Below are positions 12,585 to 24,300 of a DNA stretch of 64,000 nt, piece by piece. The position numbers were made by a program, and so were the translations under genes. Numbering within the stretch: position 1 is the stretch's first letter; each line of letters begins with the position of its first letter. The notes beneath the pieces were generated by a model. The model worked only from the letters and a program-made list of their open reading frames with translations. It had not been told where the DNA came from and ran no database searches. Source of the DNA: Bimastos eiseni (Eukaryota; Annelida; Clitellata; Crassiclitellata; Lumbricidae); assembly GCA_959347315.1 (NCBI GenBank), contig OY365814.1, positions 27,708,329-27,772,328 of the forward strand. Direction: 5' to 3'.

Positions 12585-13080
12585 AGATTACGTGCGTCTG
12601 TCCGGCTATGCATTTGCAGAGTTTTAGAGCCATTGACTCGAAACTTTCGCCGTTGGCTCGGTGAACACCTGGGCTCACGCAGCCGAGGGGTTGGTGAACC
12701 CCGTGGCCGCCCTCTTCCTGGTCTCCAGGGCCAATAACCTGTCTCAGGACCACAAAGGAAAGTTTTCTTCTCAGACGCCAGGAGCGTGTCGGCGAAACAC
12801 GTGATATCTGTCTGCCACACCTCTACTTCTTTTACACCGTCATGAATGAATGGACGGTTTGGCAGTTATCGTACAGGTAGGAGCTATACAGTCTGTGTGT
12901 CCGCTTATGCATTTGCACACTTTTACAGCTACTGACGCGAAACCTTTGCTATTCGCTCGGGGAACACCTGGGACACCCAGTAGAGGGGTTGGTGAACCCG
13001 CGGCCGACCTCTTCTTCCTCTTCAGGGCAAAAATTCTGTCTCAACCTGTGCATCGCCGGGTTCTCCAGCTAGTAAATAAA
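12585..13080 (+). repeat. Two tandem copies of an interspersed repeat family
   Basis: Copies at about 12590-12840 and 12890-13078 share TATGCATTTGCA, then GACTCGAAACTTTCGCC, GGCTCGG-GAACACCTGGG, GAGGGGTTGGTGAACCC and CTGTCTCA in the same order. The second ends in CATCGCCGGGTTCTCCAGCT plus AGT. The same family occurs in reverse at 24765-25260. It does not encode a recognisable protein; it is a short repetitive element. Confidence 0.75.
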
Positions 13081-14305
13081 TGAAAAGAAGTGTATGAATA
13101 AAAATATCTGACCAGACCAGTTACACGTAACCTGAACAGAATTTCTTTAAGTCATGCTGTGTTTCCACTTGCAGTTTCAAATTGCTGTTAGGCGATGGTT
13201 GGCTGCATAGCATCTTTGACGAAGCCTACGGAATTCGATCTGTGACATATGTGGAAATTTTTTACCAAATCAGTCGCTTGTCGCTGGATACAATCGGACT
13301 TAAAATGACCAAAAATGACGTGAAACCTCAAACGTGAAACCTCAAACCGGTCGTAATTAATGCAGAAACGATTACAAAAAAAATACATTTAATACAAATA
13401 ACATATAAAACTTTTGTTTAGACTTTCATAAATGCTTCAAAAAAGATTTTTACGAAAAGCCCTATGATGTTACGAGACGGAAAATCCTAATTTCGGTTCA
13501 GATTTCGCTATCTTTGTTGTCATATTTAATTAGGTTATGGTTCGAGATTTCCCGCCACCCTGGTCTCGTTTTGAAGCAGAATATCTCCTTTTCCTGTTCT
13601 ATTAATAACATATGACCTTAGCCTATTTATTACCGACACAGATTGTCCAGAAAGAGGTCGACTTATGTAAACAATAACCGATACATGGTTAGCAACCGAA
13701 GCGCATGATTTGATCACGTGATACAATCTTGAACTGCGGTTGGGTGATGGTTTTAAGGTCAGCTATGCGCATGCGCACTCGGTATGACCCGGTCTCTTTA
13801 AATGTGTCCTGTCGCAACGAAACCAGTCACTGATACAAAACATCTTTTCTCTGTTAATTGCACCATCTTGTAGATGCAAGATTTACCTTTCCAAAACCGT
13901 TTTCTGCTTGTTTATGTCTCACATACAAAGTCATAGAACTTCAAGAACGATGGGTTACGTAAATCGTTATTTGAGAAAACTGCGTACAAAGTTTGGTCAA
14001 ATTATTTTTATAATCCCTTAGCAACGGATATTGTTTTTGAACCGATTTAAGTGAAATTTGGCAAAATTGTAGTTGCTGCGATTGAAAATGCACTGTCCAA
14101 ATATGGTGTGGATATCTCAACTAAGAAAAAAGTTATTAAAGTTATTCCAGTTTACCAACAAGAAATTATTGACACTAAAATGTCAATTTAATTAGAAAAG
14201 TCTTCGATTCTAAGAGAGGCTAAACTGCTATTTTCTGCTGAGGAATTAAATATTGCAATACAACAATGGATAAAATTAACATTCAAATAATCAGAAAACT
14301 AAAAT
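13081..14305. other. Gene-free stretch
   Basis: AT-rich sequence with scattered short open frames on both strands, none resembling a known protein. I see no tandem repeat or mobile-element end here. Confidence 0.4.
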
Positions 14306-14308
14306 AAA

Positions 14309-14830
14309 ATGACAGTTTATTCCTGTCACACTATGTTTTCGGCATCAACTGGCAAAGACACGGGTCTTCTCCCACCACATCTAGAGTTTAAGATGTTCCA
14401 GGAACAGATGATCCTGAATCACCACAGGATGATGTGCTTCCTTTGTGTTCCGGGTTCCCTGTGGAAACATGATCCAACCCTTCAGTTGACCCTCTGCAAG
14501 TGTTAAAAGGTCTTCTGCATCATGTCGTCCAGTTTGGCGTGAAGGCGATCGGTGGCTCTGGATCGTCAACGGATGTAGTAGCTTCATTTTAATGACACTG
14601 CTTGATAAAAAAAGATTAGTGCTGTCGCCCTCATCCTTTATCCAGGCTTGGGACTGGCACTGCCAGAGTACAAGCAGTGGCGGAGTTAAAAAGGAATTGA
14701 TGTATTTTTGTCCAGTCTTCTTTTCGGCTCTGTTTTGTCCAAGGCGTCTTCTTCGAGTTCATGTGTAGCAACAAGCATTCACATTCTTCCATGGATCTAC
14801 AACAAAAAGACAAATCTTATGGTATACAGT
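14309..14830 (-). pseudogene. Decayed partial copy of the neighbouring transposase-like gene's last exon
   Basis: Blocks here repeat the last-exon region of the gene at 15494-19213 in the same order and strand. GGCATCAACTGGCAAAGACA and GGTCTTCTCCCACCACATCT parallel 15385-15430, and ACATTCTTCCATGGATCTAC with CAAATCTTATGGTATA parallel 15590-15640. The frame is not open across it, and 14620-14690 is interrupted by a segment also present at 3580-3652. This is a broken duplicate of a transposon end rather than a gene. Confidence 0.6.
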
Positions 14831-15493
14831 CTAATACTAACAGACGTTTAAGAGCAAAAATTTTTTATAGGAATTAAATATAACAATCCGACAAAAATTA
14901 ATGACAAAATTTTAGATCTAAATTATAGAGGAAATAGAGAACATCAGCCCTTTAGGCTAGCCGGAAAGGCAGTCATTGGTGTGAAGCATTAGCAACTTCA
15001 TATCTTAGCCTCGGCATATCAGAGCGGGGGACAAAACTTCTCCCTCACCGTCTCATCTTCCCAGCGACAGTGTACAATCAATGAAATCGTCATAGCTTGG
15101 TTGGTAATGAGGTGCAGATGGAGCAGAATTCTTGATGCAAATCTCTGCCCAAGAGGAGATTTGAATACTTAACCCTTAATTGACAACCGAGCACACAAAC
15201 CACAACACAATCGAAATCACCCACATAATAATAATGAAACAATATTTAGAATATATAAAAAATGAATTAGCAGGTCACTCCAGCCGGACAACAGGTTTTA
15301 CATTTCGGCTAGAACGAGTAACCCGCCCGCGATTTTCAACACCACGTCCGCGACTCCTCCCTTCCGTCTGCCCCTTACCGATGCTTCCAGTGTCAACCGG
15401 CGAAGACAGAGGTCTTCTACCACCCCGTCCGCGAGTTTTACGTGTTTCACCGACTGGTGGATCTGGTTCAATAGAAGAGGAAGCGCGGTGTCT

Positions 15494-18400
15494 TTATCCA
15501 GAATTCTCAATGGAAACTGCTTTCTCCAAGGGTTCTTTGTCTTCAAGTCCAGCTGGAGAAGGCTGCAGTACTTCGGGCAATGGACACATCACATCCTTCC
15601 ACGGATCTGCAACAACTGGTCGAATCTTGTGGTATAGATACCACTTCCTTGCATCATCCATCCCTGGAGATGTGATTGGAGTTGGCGCTTGCATTGGTAG
15701 TGCATCTTTGCTCTTGAAAAGCTGGAAAGGCACTTCTGGATCCTCAGGTGACACCCTGGCAAACACCATCCCAGGGTGTGCAGAATCAAACCTGAAAGGC
15801 ATAATATATTGTATCATGTTCAAAAAATTACAAAGTACTTCTCGCAGAGTAAACCAGTTAGAAGCACTCCAGTGTAGACAACCCAATCAACAAGTAGCTT
15901 GGAATCAAAGGTGAAATGAAATTGAAATAATATTTAAAGGGTCAGAACAGAAACAAAAAAATATGCACAATAATTTTATCATATAGATAACTTGTAGCAT
16001 TATAGTTAAGTACTGCAATGACAGGCACTAATAAAAATCTACAAATTTCCATGCATTTTCTCCGTTGCACATGTAAGTGAAAAAAATTATGAAGTTGAAT
16101 GTCACTTCATCTAACCTGAAATGCCTATGTTTTTTTTAATGCCAGAAAATGCCAGAAAATATGGCCGCAGATGTTTGTGACAATCTCCAACCGGGACCAA
16201 GGATGTTCTATCTTCCAGGCCAACAAGCTGACTCTGATTTACAGAAGCACTTCCATTCACCACAGATGCCTTTTCTGACAGAGATGACACTGCATGGCGT
16301 CTGAATGCCTGTTTCAGAAGCCCAAAACACCAATCCAGGGCAAACTTCGTGTGTCCTACGATTAAAAAATTCAACACTTTAGACTTGTGAAGTCCAATAG
16401 CAACCCTCCATGCACAGTACCAAAGCATGAAACGATTCTTGTTTTGGTTTGAACAGTTATCACAATGAAGCTTGACATCAGTCTCATCAAATCCATAATG
16501 CTGAAAGAAATAATGCAAATAGGACACAACAACGTTCGAACCCTTACTGATGAGATGGGCTTCGTCAATCAGAAAGTTCACTTGTCGAGGAACCCCTTCA
16601 CAGCAGACACCAAATATGCCTAACTTGCGTGGAACAAGGAAGTGTATTGGTCCTGGTTGTAAAGGATCACTCGGCAAATGTACTTGCTGTGCATAGTCAA
16701 AACTGTAGTGCATGGACATGCTACGGCTACACGGAGCACTTGCTTGCAAATCAGAGAGACCGAATCCCAGGCATGTTGATTTTGCCTTGTCAACCATGGA
16801 TTTGTAGAGTGATCGTTCAATTTGGACATCATTCAAATGCTGTTCTTGTTGACGAAGCCAGTCACCTGTGAAAAATATGTATTATAATTAATTTAAAAAC
16901 TAATAATTTATCGAGAGAACATCATTGGTCTTATATTTATACCATTGAATCTGTAAAGATTGAGATTTTCATTTCAACGAGGGGCAGCAGTGAACTAATC
17001 GAAACCTACAAGATTATAATTTGAAAGAAGGCAGTGCAGCTACAGGAATTTTTAATTAGCAACAAACAAGGCAATTCTGGACATCATATAAAATTTATGT
17101 TTAAGACACTCCAAGGAACAATAGGGCAGAAATTCTTCAGTTCAACAGTTCTGAAATGATTTGGATGATGGACACTATCTCAGTTTTGAAGAAGAAGATA
17201 GGAGAGATAGACACAGGTTAACTTGCAGTGCTTCTAACTTGCTCAAGATCAGTAAGCAGTAACTTCCTTGGACAAGGATTGAAACCATGCTACAGGTCAA
17301 AAGCTCTAGTCAACCTGTCACCATTTAGTTAAGTGCAAATTGTAATCTCATATGCAAACAAAGCTTGATGCTCCTAATAACAACAAAACACTACTTCAGC
17401 ATTTCAAATTTCCCAAACAACTTACTTTCTTGCTTTTCTCTATAAATCATAGAAAACTATGCAATTCAAATCAAACCTTTTTCATGATCCTCGATATTGG
17501 CACTACGGTAGATCAACGTGTTGTTGTTTTGGCAAGTCCAACACAAATCAGTCATTGGCTTGCACGTCATGATGAATGGAACGAGTTGAAGCCAGTACTG
17601 TTTGAAGGTTGAAAATCCAGCGACTCGTTTTCCATGTTGTTCCATGCACATTTTGTATAGGCCGTACACTTTGGTCTTGGTGTGGCTCGATGGCAGCAAC
17701 TTGATATCATCCCGCTTAAATTCAGGAACCCTTCCAGGAAGCATCATCGCATGCTCGCTGGCGTGATTTGTCAGGAAGCGAATGATATCTTCAATTTCGC
17801 TAAACTGAAAGCAGTGGGTGTTATTCTTACGTCCACCGCTTTGTTTTTCTTTTGGTGTTAAACCTTCTGTTTTATACCACTTGAGAATCGCCGTCAGTCT
17901 GTCCTGGCTAATCCCGTGGATGTACTTAAAGGTTGTACGGCAGATCTGACGGCTTTCCAAATAATATAATGTTCGCTGATGTTGACGCACCGCTTGGCTG
18001 GATTTCCTGCTGCAACAAGTCTCATCAGACATGTTTATTGTGCAAGAAATTTTGCTGAGTAGCACCAACATTTGATCTCGTGGGACAAGTGCAGTCATTC
18101 CCATTCTATGCCTGACCATGTCCTTCGGAGCATACTGGCTACTGCATGGGAGTCCATTATTAAGTTTACATTGACATCTACAAATAAACAACCCATATAA
18201 AAAAAAAATTTTCTATTTATCAAATTCATTTCAGTTTGCTGTTATAAAAGCCATGCAACAAAAAAGCAAAGCCAATGCTAAAAGCCCTGCATTCAAAACA
18301 AACAGCAATTTACAAGATTTATCAACCGGTAGACTGCAATTATTGATTATCCAGAAGAATCCTGATAAAAAATAAATTGCAATTGAAATACTAATTATTA

Positions 18401-19213
18401 TTTCCTATCATTAACTTAATCAATCAATGATAAACTTGTACATTGCACAATAAGGATTGTAAAAGATGAAGTAGTGCAAGAGAGGAAATGACACAACTTT
18501 TGCATTTATACCTGAATACTTAAAGACAAGCTCAATAATACAGGTTGTAAACCTAACTGTTATGCCTAAGGTCTTATAAAAACGAGCACAGTGAGAAGAG
18601 GGTCTAAACCTAGGCGTTGTGCCTGAATATTTATAAAGACAAGCTCAACTAGAACAGGCTAATCTTTACAGTTATGCCTGAAACTTATAATAATAATTGG
18701 CTCAGTTAGAGCTTAGTTTAAACAGTGATTTTCGTATAGGAGTCGCAGTGAATCAGAAACAGTATGCGATTGCCTATAAACAAGGATCCTGTGGTGCAGT
18801 TAGAGCTTAGTTTAAACAGTGATTTTCGTATAGGAGTTGCAGTGAATCAGAAACAGTACGTGAATGTGTATGAACAAGGATCCTGTGGTGTAAAGTATTT
18901 AAAAAATAATCGGGGCTTACCTGAATTCAGCCGCTTTCTGATATTCAACGGCATTGTCATCAGTTATGAACTCGTTACATGTTTTAGCGTGCGTCATGAC
19001 ATCTTCGAAATCCGAAACATTCATTTCACTTTCTTCTTGGTCATCTGAATCGTTGTTGGCATCAGATTCTGTCCGTAAATCATCATCACTGAAAGCCTCG
19101 CTTTCATCGCGATCGTCATCGCGATCGATGGTCGAATACTCTTGCAACAATTTGTGCACTTTTGCTCGATCCGACCCTTTAGCATTAATCAAATTCGCGA
19201 TAATCTCTTCCAT
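15494..19213 (-). pseudogene. Four-exon DDE-type transposase-like gene with one frameshift
   Basis: Exons on the minus strand: 19213-18921, 18177-17477, 16865-16116 and 15791-15494. Exon 1 starts at MEEIIANLINAKG and is strongly acidic. Exon 2 has a Cys-rich start (CQCKLNNGLPC), a helix-rich region (ICRTTFKYIHGISQDRL) and a CWTCQNN motif. Exon 3 carries FDYAQQVHLP, LHCDNCSNQNKNRF and GHTKFALDWCFGLLK, a pattern known from RNase H-like transposases of many invertebrates (I believe Pfam DUF7869, from memory). Exon 4 begins FDSAHPGMVF and ends ENSG-stop. Exon 3 to exon 4 is out of phase by one base. An 8-base poly-A tract (plus-strand T run 16130-16137) lies just before the junction, and one base lost there would explain it. 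It could be a recently dead transposon, a domesticated gene or a sequencing error. No terminal repeats were found. Confidence 0.65.
18500..18892. repeat. Intronic tandem duplications
   Basis: A segment of about 93 bases starting TTAGAGCTTAGTTTAAACAG is directly repeated (about 18707-18799 and 18800-18892) with few differences. The upstream 18500-18705 holds looser copies of a CTGAATACTTAAAGACAAGC-type unit. All of it lies in the first intron of the transposase-like gene. Confidence 0.75.
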
Positions 19214-19489
19214 TTTCGAGAATTAAGTATGTCAAAATCAACAAACTAGAATGCATTCCGTGTGTGCGTGACATTTTTTTTAAATTTAGCATCGGTAAAA
19301 TGATATTACCCTTTGTATGGTACAGATGTTACCGATGAGCAGTATCCATCGAATTGTGTAGGCCTACAGGTAGGATATCGTTAGTGTTTCACGTTTATTA
19401 ACTTTGTTATGTAGCCTACTGTATTGCAATGTAATAGCATGTTATTAACATTCTAAAAATAAGTATTTACATTATTTATTAGAAACACT

Positions 19490-19512
19490 ATATATATATA
19501 TATATATATATA
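19490..19512. repeat. (TA)n microsatellite
   Basis: Uninterrupted TA dinucleotide run upstream of the transposase-like gene. Similar TA runs occur at about 33058-33083 and 61471-61491. Confidence 0.9.
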
Positions 19513-19799
19513 GTAAAATAATTTTCGAATTAGGAATCATAAGTCTTATATAATCTACCTCGTTTGTGTTAACATTTTCACTCGGTTTAGACTTTACATA
19601 TGTCGACATGTCGTCAGCTCTAATGATTGATGATTGTTGAGGTTGAGTGGTACTTACAATTGTTGCATTACTTGCATATCGTGCGATTCAGATTTATTTT
19701 GATTTTAACTACTTAGGAGTTAGGACCATAAATGTTTCGGGGAAGTGAATATGCAGATCAGCAACCACAATAAGTTCAGCAACTATGAAAAGCGTCAAC

Positions 19800-20035
19800 C
19801 ATTAGGCTACTTCGCCTACGACGTCCTGCGTACGTGGATCCCACCATACCATGCAACTGAAACAGCCTACCTCTTCCTCATCGGAAGGAGCTGCTCTACC
19901 TTCCCTCTGCTGCCTGCCGAAGGCGCCTGAAGACTTTCTTGTACTCTGTTTAGCTATGTGGTGAGTCGTGAGCGCCTCTGATAACGAGTGGCGCTCTATA
20001 TATATTTTAGTACTCCATTACATTACGTTACAATA
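19800..20035 (+). mobile_element. LINE 3' end (CR1/L2-type), truncated
   Basis: TACTTCGCCTACGACGTCC and CGGAAGGAGCTGCTCT...CTCTGCTGCC match the reverse complement of 34920-35070. There they encode RSFAYVGSTSWNSLP...FQKRLKTFL, a typical C-terminus of CR1/L2 reverse transcriptase. Here the frame is broken. The end GTGGCGCTCTATATATATTT followed by CTCCATTACATTACG is the 3' tail with short tandem repeats usual for this LINE type. Confidence 0.7.
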
Positions 20036-21305
20036 ATGCATTTCTCTTAAATTTCTTGGTCACGTCATTCCCTTGGTCACATGACTCACGTCCCTGAAGG
20101 ACATCTGCAAAGGCCAGAGAGGCATTTGAAAGAGAGACAAGGAAATTGAGGGTCGAGATCTGTGCTCAATTCTGACTGTGGGTCTAGCGCCGAAATGTTG
20201 TAGGCCGTACATCGTAATCTCCAAATAACCTTCAAGCGAAATCAAGCGCAGTACACCGGCAGACAGCGCTGGATCATCATCGGGGAGCTCCACGGAAATA
20301 ACAATAAGTAGGCCTAGGCTTACTGCGGCATCGAATTCGGACTACGTTGTAAAACTTCGAAAGCTCCACCCAAAGGCCAAGTGCAGGGCACCAGCTCATT
20401 TACGAGCCCAGCTTACTTACAAACTCTGCATGCTTAGAATCAGAGATGCTGTCAAGAGGGTTAACAAAAAGGAGGTCTCAATCAGGTCAGATCGGGTTTT
20501 AAATCGAGAATAATAATCCGACCCATCATTAGTGGTCGACTACCAAGGCCCATTTCGTATTAAATGCGATTTATCTGATTGTCAGACGCAGACATATTCT
20601 AAAGCACTCAAAATGCCGTGTCAATTACGATGGCGCAAAATTAGTATAGCGCTAAATTAGCTTGCCCGCCTTATGTACTCCGTGAGTTACCATACCTAAG
20701 GAAGTGGTCCTTGTCGTAGCCTTGAGGGCACCATACATTTGATATCAAAGTTAAATTACTCAGCAAACTCAAATTCAGGTAAAGGTTTTTGATTGCTTTT
20801 AACATATTATGCGTAAAATGTTCAGTCACAAACTTATAAAACATAACTTAACTGCGATTAAGTATTGGATTTCGTGAGGTTGCTATGGGAACGGCATTCG
20901 ATAACAACGGGCGTCCTTAACCCTATTGCGGAAGACTGCAACGTGTTAGTCTAGAAAATTCGATGATATTTCGTATCACTGGCTATGCAAGTCGGCGTAG
21001 AGTTTTGAAAATATTGTTTCCATTAACTTGATCTAAGAAATGATTACGTGTGAAATTGCAGTTCGAATAAACAATTGCAGACGCATCAATGTATAGAAAA
21101 TAATAGTCGACTTCGTGCGTTTACATGTTTTTAGTATTTTTGCTCACGTTTCTAAATCTTGGCTTTTGCACTACGGTGTTATTTCTATCTTTGACGTCGA
21201 GGTGCATAAATGGAGCTAAGCTATTTTACAATAATCCTGAGCAACTGAATTTGTTGCCAATGCATGTAATGCTTAATGAGACATTAACTCAAACGCAATC
21301 ATAAA
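20036..21305. other. Gene-free stretch upstream of CCDC181
   Basis: Non-coding sequence with a 77-codon minus-strand open frame (20060-20293) that I cannot relate to any family. The promoter and any 5' untranslated exon of CCDC181 should lie here, but I see no clear core-promoter motif. Confidence 0.4.
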
Positions 21306-24300
21306 ATGACCACTGCTCAAGGGGTTCATTCTCTTCACAAAGAGAATAAAGACACAAAAACTCAAAACAGTTTTAATAAGACCTTTGATAAAAACTCTAG
21401 AACTAGCGGAATAGGTTCTGAAGTTCATGCAACTGGTGCCAACAATAGTTATACTGACAATAATGATGATGATGATGATGATAATGATGAAATTCTATAT
21501 GACTATGACTTTAAAATGACCGATGACCAACAGAAAGCTGCAGGAGAGTTACAAAATCTTAAGCTGGATCTTGGTTTTACAGGTAAATCAACAAGATTTA
21601 CTAGACAGCTATTCTCTAGACACATGTTAAATGTTGTTCTCTAACAACCGGATATATCTAAAAGACGAAGTGATGATAATGACGATTGTGACGACGACGA
21701 CGAAGATGATGATGATGGCTTTGTTGTCAAGGGGGTTGTCCAGAAGCCTTTATTCAGCAATTGATGCAAAATTAGTAGCCTGTGATTTAATCTAATTTAT
21801 CATGGGTTTCTTGCAGATTGGTTAAACGTAGTACTGGTCAATGAAGTTACCATGAATTTCTCTCTCACAGCTTTGTTTAGTGCTGAGAAACTTTGAAGTT
21901 TACAGTTACATTACATTCCAGTCCTATTTGTGTGGCTGTATAGAAACTCTGTAGAGATATGCTCTCTCAGCCAATGAATTGATGATGATGGTGATGATGA
22001 TGATGATGATAACGACGATGATGATAACGACGACGATAAATGATGGATGGATGATAGATGATGATTATAGAAGATGATGCCTGATGATGATGATGACTTT
22101 GTTCATCAATGGATGCATTATGAGGAATCTGTGATTTGGGATGATGGCCATGGCAAACCAGCTGCAGGATTGGCCTATTGGTTCGTACTTTGGCGTATTT
22201 GGGAGAACTGAACTAAAATACAGACGGGGCAAATTCTTATTACAATTAAAAGCTTGACCTATGCCCCCCATGTGCAATGCCCTTTAAATATTTTCTTTAT
22301 TGGAGCTATCAGCATAGCGTGAGTTAAACAATGAACCCGCATACTATCTGCTGAGGCCGATTCAATAGTGGCTGTGATTTTGGCAGAAGTATTGTCTGGG
22401 ATGCTATGCGAGGTGGACTGGTGTGCGAGAGGCCAGTGAAAGTTTGCTAACATAATTTTATATGGGGAATTTGGCAAACAGCCAACTTCATATCGCAAGT
22501 CTGGTGCAAGCTTTCATTCTGGTGGCAAGTGACCAGTGTCCTGATATCCCAAGACGTGGTAGGCTTATCTCATGTAAATGGAAATGGTCTGTCTTATTAT
22601 GGTGTGAGAGGCTGTGAAAGTAGGTACACAGCCAACCATTTGCTTGAGGTTAGGCGACATTAGCACTGAAGGAAATTGTATATTTTCGAATTTTATAATT
22701 AATGTATGGTTTTGGCTTCTTTACTTTTGTTGATTAATTTATAAATTGGTTTGTTGGTTCTCGAAGCAGAAGATGAACCAGGTCCATTCTACGACGTTTC
22801 TGAGAGGTTAAGACGGCTAAACGAGGAACTTGCTCAGGAACAGATACCCAGAGTTGAAGAGCGAAATCGAAAGATCCAGTTCAAAGACAATCTGGTCGAT
22901 TTTGTGGCCCCTCCTCCCGACCACGACATGGAGTATGAACCGCACAGCAATCGTTCTGACTCCGATTCCGGCAATTCGTTAGATCATAAATCAGACATTA
23001 AGAAAAACGGTCTCAAAGTCGAAGATAAAGATGTTGAAAAGGGTTCCGTAGGTTCCGGAGCAAGCAGCGATAGAAAGGAAACTGCAGACGATGAGCTGGG
23101 GGATGCACCGCCAAAGAAAGGGGTCATCTCACAACATGAGGGGGAAGGAGTTGTGCTCGAGAGGAATGGAAGATTTGAGTTTGTCGCAGTGAAGGACTTG
23201 ACGCCCGAGGAACGGGAAATTTACGACATGGGTCCCTCGAGTGTTTTACAGTCCAATGATGGTCCACGGTCTGCTCCTGAATCATCTAGATCATCTACTG
23301 TCAAGAAACCAGAGCGGAAGTCTTCTGTTGCTTCATCTGTCAGTCGCAGTGACTCAACCGGCTCTAGACCATCAAATAGCAGTAGAGGACCAACAGTGAC
23401 ATCCGCTCGAGGTGACTCACGCAGTAACTCGCAGAAAGAGCCAATGTGGTCTGCTCGGCTCAACTCGCAGAGCGACTCACAGAAAAAGCAGCCGTCTTCG
23501 TCAATGTCAGACATGAAGAAATACGAGCAGAAGCGAAAGGAAGATGAGGCCAAACGTCGGAAGCAGGAGGAATCGGATCATATCTATCAGGCTTGGCTGA
23601 AGAAAAAAGACGAGGAAAAGAAGAAAGAGAAACAGAACAAGAAAGAGCACAAGGATGATAAAGAAAAGGAAAAGGTATGTTTCTAGCAAACAATTAATTT
23701 TTGAATTTTCAAGTATCGTCACAGTTGCTTTCAGATGAACATTTTGTCTGTAACAAACATTTGTGTATGAGGCATTTAAAAATTGCTAAGTCAGGTTTTT
23801 GGATAGCTTGCGAACTAAACACAACATATTTCTGATTATATTAAAAAATTCTACCTAGACACAACATATTTTTGATTGTGATAAAAAATGACTACCTGAG
23901 CACAACATATTTCTGATTATATTTTTTTTTTAATTATTACCTAGACACAACATATTTCTATTCATAATTAAAAACATTGCTGCCTACACTCAACATATTC
24001 CTGATTATGATAAAAAAATTACTCCCAGAGTACAACATATTTCTGATTATAATAAACAAATTGCTACCTAAACACAACATGTTTTGGATTATTATGGCTT
24101 TTTTCTTACTAAACACAATATATTTCTGGTTATTATTAAAATATTTGAGTGCCGGTACTATTCAATTCATACTTGTGAAGTATCAGAATTCAATTGAATT
24201 TTCTAAGAATATAACTTTTTACAATTCATCTGCCTTCCATCAAGAATTTTTTCGAGTTCACTTTTATTTTGTAAAGTTATTTTGTGATTTCTGTTCAGTA

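Noticed and set aside
15180..15914. 244-codon plus-strand open frame
   Set aside because: It is antisense to the last exon of the transposase-like gene (15791-15494), whose minus-strand reading has the family-like sequence and splice sites.
20060..20293. 77-codon minus-strand open frame
   Set aside because: Not recognisable, no convincing splice signals or conserved motif; left unassigned.
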